Below are positions 58,001 through 64,000 of a DNA stretch of 64,000 nucleotides, one piece after another (the first letter of the stretch is position 1; the number at the start of each line of letters is the position of its first letter). The stretch comes from Lathyrus oleraceus. Taxonomy: Eukaryota; Streptophyta; Magnoliopsida; Fabales; Fabaceae. The stretch is from NCBI RefSeq assembly GCF_024323335.1, contig NC_066581.1, positions 461,053,197-461,117,196 on the forward strand. Reading direction: 5' to 3'. Both the position numbers and the translations under genes were made by a program. The notes beneath the pieces are model-generated. The model was not told the origin of the DNA, searched no databases, and was given only the letters and a program-made list of their open reading frames with translations.

Positions 58001-59818
58001 AATGGCCAATGAGTTAAAGTCTTGAAGTTAGTCTTGAAAAATGAGAAGTTTAACCTTCTTTGATCCAAACCAAACTCAACTTGATCCATGATCAAGTGAG
58101 TTGTTTTGTGTCCAAGATAGGTTGCTTCTTGTTCAAGCAAATAACTAAAAGTTAATACAAGGCCCTTCCCCTTTTGGTTGGCATGGCAAGTTTATGGAGC
58201 TTGGCGTACTAGTCATGATCTCTAACTTGTGTTCTTTGTCTATATTTTTATTGACCGGCCTCAGATAGGTGTGACTACTACATTAGTCCACTTACGATTG
58301 CTTAACATAGCGCTACATTGTCTTTTGACAAGCTAACATAACCTTACTAACTACTAACTTTAATTTGAGCATTTAATTTCTTGCCATTTACTTTTAATGT
58401 CATTTATTTCTTGCTCATTATTCATATTGATTTTCACTTTGCTCACTTGAGCACATATTTTATGTTTATGTCATTTTTCTTTTGCTCATTTGAGCCCATT
58501 ATTGTGTATATATATTGCTATTTTGTGTTACTTTGTGTTTGTTTTGTGTGAACCAAAATATAAAAGGAGAAAGGACTTAGAATTAGGACTTACCTATGCA
58601 TAAAGGAGTTCAAGAGCAACTCGGCCTCATGCTTTTAGAATGCAAAATAGTTGAAGAGCAACTAGGCCTCATGCCTTTAGAATGCTAAAATTTAAAGTTG
58701 ATCTCAAAGGACTTCTCCTCCAAACTTATTCTTTGTCCATTCCCCTTATTGTGTTGTGAACTTCTTGATGTTTTCTTTTGTATGATAAGGATCCCATCTT
58801 AAGATTGTGAAAGGAGGACCATTGTCATGAGTAGCCAAGTTAAGATCCAAGCCAAATGGAGATCCTAGGAGCTTGAATTCAAATTGTTTGATTTCTTGTT
58901 TGTGTGCTAAGTCCAAGGGTTTTTATCTTTCCCCTCTTATCTTTGCATGCTTTGGGAATATCCATTCTCTTCTTCTCCTCACTCTAACCAGGCCAAAAAT
59001 CATTTTCAAACTTTGACTTTATTTCAAATTAGAAACCTAGGCCTTAAGCCTTTGACTTTTTCCAAATCATTTTCATCAATACTTATTGTGAATAAACTTT
59101 AATCCAACTTTGACTTCATTTTGTAAATAAGTCTAACTTGTGAATACAACCCATTTCAAGTTGTTTTGTGGTTCCAATGGCCACTTTGTTAAAATATTTT
59201 CAAAACATTAGTCATAGGTTTGAGTCATCATAGTGGTTGATGTAAATCTCACCTCATCCTTAGTGTTGGATTATAAGCCTTCCATGCTTATTATAGGGTT
59301 AACCCCTGACTAGCATGTTGAAGCCCTCCTCACATGGTGGATTGTTGGTTTAGGTTGAGTTTTCTCCCTTTGATAACAAAAGACCTTAAGGATTTTTATT
59401 AAAATCAATTCACCAATCTTTGAAATTTTTAACCCGAACTACGAGGTTTTTATCCTTCTTTGTGATGGTACGTAGGCAATGGGTTTATCCATTCAAACAA
59501 CAAATTTGTAAATATAATGTATTCTCTTCTCATCCCTCCAATCTTTTGCACAAATCTTTTCATAAATACATTTGCAAAAAGGGTTCCCTTAGAGTACTAA
59601 GGATGTTTTGGGTGCGTAAAACCTTCCCATTTCATAACCAACCCCCTTACCTAGATCTTTGACTTTTTTATTAGTTTTTGATTTGAAAAACTTCTTACTT
59701 GGCTTTTGTTCGCTTCTTAGCCTTTCCTTTGGTCAAATAAAAATGCGGTGGCGACTCGAATTGTATGTTGACTTTTGGTTTAGTCAATAAACCTAAAGGT
59801 AACGAAAACCCCGCTACT
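55027..59818 (+). mobile_element. Element D: solo LTR of an Ogre-like element (4792 bp)
   Basis: Starts TGTAAGACCTTAATTTT, ends AAAACCCCGCTACT and is flanked by GGAAT on both sides. No internal region is present, so it is a solo LTR, the usual product of recombination between the two LTRs of one element. The terminal CA has become CT. It is in the opposite orientation to its host C and resembles LTR C through much of its length, but is a separate subfamily. Shared blocks: GGTACGTAGGCA at 59467-59478, TGGCGACTC at 59749-59757. A 42-bp tandem duplication (AGAGCAACTxGGCCTCATGC) lies at about 58612-58694. It has no genes. Confidence 0.93.
56557..56564 (+). promoter_or_regulatory. Candidate TATA box of solo LTR D
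   Basis: TATAAATA followed by GAGG, about 1.53 kb into the LTR, the same spacing and context as in LTR C. Transcription would start around 56590. Confidence 0.65.
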
Positions 59819-59823
59819 GGAAT
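59819..59823. repeat. Target-site duplication of solo LTR D, right copy (GGAAT)
   Basis: Second copy of GGAAT; C's 3' UTR repeats continue directly after it. Confidence 0.9.
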
Positions 59824-61990
59824 GTCAAGGAGGATATCCGTCATCGGTTAAGATGAACATATCAGGGATAAACCAACTGAACAAAAGTAGGAATTACATC
59901 TATTGAATGCTGGATAGAAGGCCATCAAAGAGAAAATTTGTCACCGGTTAGGATGAACATATCAAGGATAGACTCTAAGAAGGGAGAAAATAGGAATTAC
60001 ATCTATCGGTTACTGGATAGAATACCACCAAAGATATAACCTATCACCGGTTAGGGTGAACATATCAAGGATTAACTCTACAGAGGGGACAAAAAAAGCA
60101 GGATTTGCAACTACCGGTTACTGGGTAGAAGAGCGTAAAGAGAAGGAAACTTGTCATCGGTTAGGATGAACATATCAAGGATTAACTCTCTGGGAACAAG
60201 AATAGGGATTACAACTACCTTCTTACTGGGTAGAATACCAAGGGTGAGAGTATCCTTCATCGGTTAGGATGAACATATCAAGGATAAACTCAGGCATGGG
60301 AGAGAAAGATATCCGCCACTGATTAGGGTGAACATATCAAGGATATACTTTCTGAGGAATAGATCCACTAGGGACTCTACTGAGGAGAAACACAGGGGTA
60401 CTCTTGTCGAGCATTGGGCAAGAAGTAACAAACTTCAAAACTAAGAAGAATATTACCAGTTACTGGGCAATAAACTCTTAGGAGACTCGAAGCATCTATC
60501 TAGGTAAAAACTAGACAGAAATAGTCAATCAAGACTTAACCAAATGAGGATATAACTCAAGGGGAGTGATTCCATCCAGATAAACAACTAGAAAGGAAAC
60601 TGAAATAATAATCATCCACAAGGAAACAAACTCAGTGGGGAAGAGGAGAAAGGTTAAAGTCTTTCTGCCTAAGGGGCTGACGCTCTACAATTTAGGGAGG
60701 ACAGACACCGAAATTTGTATGGCGATAAAGTACCGCCATATAAAGAATGAGAATCTCAAATCAACCAGTTAAACAGATATGTAAATATGCAATTATGAAA
60801 TTATATCAATGTATATGTATATGTATATATGATGATTATGCTGACAAAACGATCACAAAGGATATAACGGTGTCACAAAGAAATTGAATCATCTGTAAAA
60901 TCCTCGGTCAATCCGCAAAAGAGGGAGACAACTGCTGGAGAACAGAGAATCTACATCCTAAAGGCTCAAACCTAGCCGAGGGAGGAGATCTGCTGAGGAG
61001 AGAAGAAGTTATTGAGTCTGCAAGGAATTTTATGTCAACACCATATCAAATGGGAGACAACCATGCAAAAGATAAACACAAAACAGCTGCTCAGAAACCA
61101 AGAGGGAACTTTGACTGGGAGCGAGTCGGATGGCGACTGGTGGGGAAACCAATGCGATCTACTAGGGAAAAGATCTTACTCTGCTGAAGATCAACCCTGT
61201 TAGGGAAATACATAAACACTGTCGGGGAAATAACACGCCGCAAGGTACTGAATCGACCAACTTAGCTGGGAAAAAGGATTGGAACTCCGCTAGGGAACAA
61301 ACACTTCGTAGGGGAACCAGATCAACACAAACGACTAGGGATACCCGAAGGGTCAACTGCTTAGGGAACCTCCGATGCTTAGCACTTAAGGACTTGTTGC
61401 TCTTGAAGTGCTGTTGATACTTCCTTTTAATTGCTTTGGAAATTTCTTGTTTTTATATGTTTTAAGAAAAAGATTTTGATTAAAAATTTTAAATTTTCAA
61501 AATGATCATAATAAAATTTAAACTATTGGCTGAAGTAAATAAGAGTAGAAACAATTGGACAAAAACTCGACTTTATTTAATGGGATGGTAGTCTGTAAAT
61601 GACAAGACTCCATAGATTTTTACAAAGTTGAAAATGGTAATTTACATGGAAAAGGGCTACATTGAATACAAATGATCTTTAATCCTTCTACCAATCCTTT
61701 GATATCCACTATGCTCTTGACCGCTGCTGGGATAATGAATCGACGTCAACCCTCGTGCTCAAAGTTTCTCCAAAATTTGAATATCAGCAGAATGCAGTTA
61801 CTTGCCATGATCCCTAATTTTTGCATAAGTTGCCCCAAGGTGGGGTACTCAACTTATCAGGATTTTTTTTTGTTTTTATGTATCTAATTTTTACATGGAC
61901 CGCCCTTTAGGGTTTTCAATCCACCGAGACACTCTTTTTTACCTAGGCCGCCCTTTTGGGTTTTCAACTTAGCGAGCTGTTCTTTTCTTT
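59824..61990 (-). other. Element C 3' UTR, second part
   Basis: Repeats continue: ATCCGTCATCGGTTAAGATG / AACATATCAAGGAT-type units recur roughly every 100-120 bp from 59831 to about 60350, alternating with GTTACTGGGTAGAA-type units. After 60400 the repeats fade. A short GTATAT-rich microsatellite lies at about 60805-60835. The stretch next to the pol stop (about 61800-61990) resembles the equivalent zones of A and B, with CCGCCCTTTxGGGTTTTCAA. No genes. Confidence 0.8.
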
Positions 61991-64000
61991 TTAGGCGAAG
62001 TATTTCTTGACTGCATCTGCGTTCACAGGACGAGTGAACTCTTCACCATCCATAGTTGTAAGAATCAAAGCACCGCTTGAAAAGGCTCTCTTAACAACGT
62101 ATGAGCCTTCATAATTAGGAGTCCATTTTCCCCAAGAAACTGGTTTGAACGACAAGATCTTCTTGAGCACAAGGTCACCTTCTCTAAACACACGAGGTCT
62201 CACCTTCTTATCGAAAGCTTTTTTCATCCTTTGCTGGTATAACTGACCATGACACATGGCAGTCAATCTCTTCTCTTCAATCAAATTCAGCTGATCAAAC
62301 CTGGTCTGACACCAATCAGCCTCAGTAAACTTGGCTTCCATGAGCACACGCAATGAAGGAATCTCAACCTCTACGGGGAGCACTGCTTACATACCATATA
62401 CAAGAGAGAAAGGGTTTTCCCCTATTGAAGTGCGAACGGATGTATGATACCCATGCAAAGTAAACAGGAGCATCTCATGCCAATCCTTGTACGTGACAAC
62501 CATCTTCTGGATGATCTTCTTAATGTTCTTATTTGCAGCTTCAACAACCCCATTCATCTTAGGGCTGTAGGGAGAAGAATTATGGTGTGCAATCTTAAAG
62601 TCTTTGCAAATAGCTTCCATCATATTATTATTCAAGTTCAATCCATTATCAGTAATGATCTTACTTGGCACACCATATCGACATATAATCTGATTCTTGA
62701 TAAACCTTACAACCACTTGCTTGGTTACATTCGCATACGATGCCGCTCCAACCCATTTTGTGAAGTAGTCAATTGGCACTAAAATGAAAGGATGTCCATT
62801 CGAAGCTTTGGGTTCAATCATCCCAATCATATTAATTCCCCACATGGAGAAGGGCCATGGGGAAGAGATAACATTCAATAGTGCCGGAGGAACATGAATC
62901 TTATCAGCATAAATTTGACACTTGTGGCATTTCTTCACAAATTTGCAACAGTCAGATTCCATTCTCAGCCAATAGTAACCTGCTCGCAACATCTTCTTCT
63001 CCATTGCATGTCCATTGGAATGAGTACCAAAGGAACCTTCATGCACTTCAGTCATCTACAAGTCTGCTTCGTGTCTATCCACGCATCTGAGCAAAACCAT
63101 GTCGAAATTTCTCTTGTACAGTATATCACCATCCAAGTAGAAATTACCCGCTAATCTTCTCAAAGTGTTCTTATCTTTTAAGGTTGCCCCAGGCGGGTAA
63201 ATCTGACTTTGGAGGAAACATTTGATGTCGTAATACCACGGTTTCTCGTCTTTGATCTCTTCAACAACAAACACATGAGCTGGCCTATCAAGATGCATCA
63301 CAGACGAATTGGGAACTTCATTCCAATGCTTCACTACAATCATTGATGCCAATATTGCAAGAGCATCTGCCATCCGGTTCTCATCTCGAGGGATATGATG
63401 AAACTCAACCTTTGTAAAGAAAGTTGAAATCCTCCTCGCATAATCTCTATATGGTATTAAACCGGGTTGATTCGTCTCCCATTCACCTTTGATCTGATTC
63501 ACAACCAAAGCTGAGTCTCCGAAGACATCCAAATACTTGATTCTGAGATTCATGGCCTCTTCAAGCCCCATAATGAAAGCTTCATATTTTTCCATGTTGT
63601 TTGCACATTTGAAAGTCAATCTAGCTGTAAATAGTAGATGCGTTCCTTAAGGAGTAATGATCACTGCCCCAATGTCATTTCCATATTTATTAACAGCTCC
63701 ATCAAATACCATGCCCCAACGGGAACTAGGTTCTGGCCCTTCTTCAAGTAATGGTTCCTCACAATCTTTCATTTTCAAGTACAAAATCTCTTCATCAGGA
63801 AAATCATACTGCACTGACTAGTAATCTTCAATTGGTTGGTGAGCCAAATGGTCAGCCAAGATCTACCTTTGATCGCTTTCTGAGATCGGTATTCGACATC
63901 ATACTCTGATAACAACATCTGCTAACGAGAAATCCTCCCAATTAAAGCAGGCTTCTCAAATATATACTTGATTGGATCCATTTTGGATATCAACCAAGTG
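61991..64000 (-). pseudogene. Element C pol, C-terminal part (RNase H and integrase), broken
   Basis: On the minus strand from 64000: the end of the Ty3-type RNase H, linker, second RNase H (MEKYEAFIMGLEEA, HIPRDENRMADALA), zinc domain (HEGSFGT to CHKCQIY), integrase core (WGINMIGMI, ITDNGLNLNN, GVVEAANKNI) and C-terminal tail to KKYFA. The first catalytic aspartate is replaced by asparagine (WGIN). Stops: TAG at 63922-63924 (tryptophan position), TAG at 63818-63820, TAA at 63647-63649, TAG at 63056-63058 and TAA at 62387-62389; one base is missing near 63864. It continues past the window. Identity to A and B is high throughout. Confidence 0.93.

Larger units (their letters stand above)
49494..64000 (-). 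mobile_element. Element C: Ogre-like Ty3/gypsy, 3' part, degenerate
   Basis: Minus-strand element running off the right edge. From left: 3' LTR (49494-54238), polypurine tract, 3' UTR interrupted by solo LTR D, then pol C-terminal sequences to 64000. It inserted into the gag-protease of B. Pol contains several nonsense codons and a one-base deletion, so it is inactive. Its gag, ORF1 and 5' LTR lie outside the window. Confidence 0.92.

Overview
This window looks like plant nuclear DNA built entirely of nested LTR retrotransposons. I found no host gene, tRNA or rRNA. Very large Ogre-type Ty3/gypsy elements (extra ORF1 before gag, LTRs of 4.7-7.4 kb, intron-like gap between protease and reverse transcriptase, dual RNase H) together with a SIRE/Maximus-type Ty1/copia element carrying an env-like ORF point to a legume, most likely tribe Fabeae (pea, faba bean, lentil, vetch relatives). 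The species call is inference; the nesting is read from LTR ends and target-site duplications (TSDs).

Layout. Six elements are named here A-F. B is the oldest visible host: a minus-strand Ogre-like element, heavily mutated, seen as 3419-8325 and 45767-49493; its 5' gag and 5' LTR lie beyond the right edge. Three elements inserted into B. E (plus strand, 1-3418, only its 3' UTR and 3' LTR in view) sits inside B's 3' LTR. F (plus strand, Ty1/copia, 8326-45766, TSD ACTTG, 1219-bp LTRs) sits in B's second RNase H. C (minus strand, 49494 to beyond 64000) sits in B's gag-pro. F is itself split by A, a complete minus-strand Ogre (14209-43442, 29,234 bp, LTRs 7370 and 7369 bp, TSD GTAGC). C's 3' UTR is split by D, a plus-strand solo LTR (55027-59818, TSD GGAAT).

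Element A is the functional centre. Read on the minus strand: 5' LTR (43442-36074), primer binding site, ORF1 (518 aa; probable start gives 482 aa), gag-protease (one in-frame TAA near its end), an intron-like gap with a long poly-T tract before a 3' splice site, an intact 1153-aa RT/RNase H/RNase H/integrase ORF, a repeat-rich 3' UTR, polypurine tract and 3' LTR. By eye its LTRs differ at only about 8 substitutions and one indel, so it inserted very recently. F's LTRs differ at about 40 of 1219 sites, which fits the nesting order.

Element F keeps gag, protease, an RNase H remnant and an env-like ORF but has lost most of integrase and all of reverse transcriptase, so it cannot move by itself. 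B and C carry many nonsense codons, several of the C-to-T / G-to-A type expected from methylated, silenced repeats. Four diverged LTRs (A, C, D, E) share the same short conserved blocks at nearly fixed distances from the U5 end. The non-coding parts hold several tandem arrays, including a higher-order 37/68-bp array in E.
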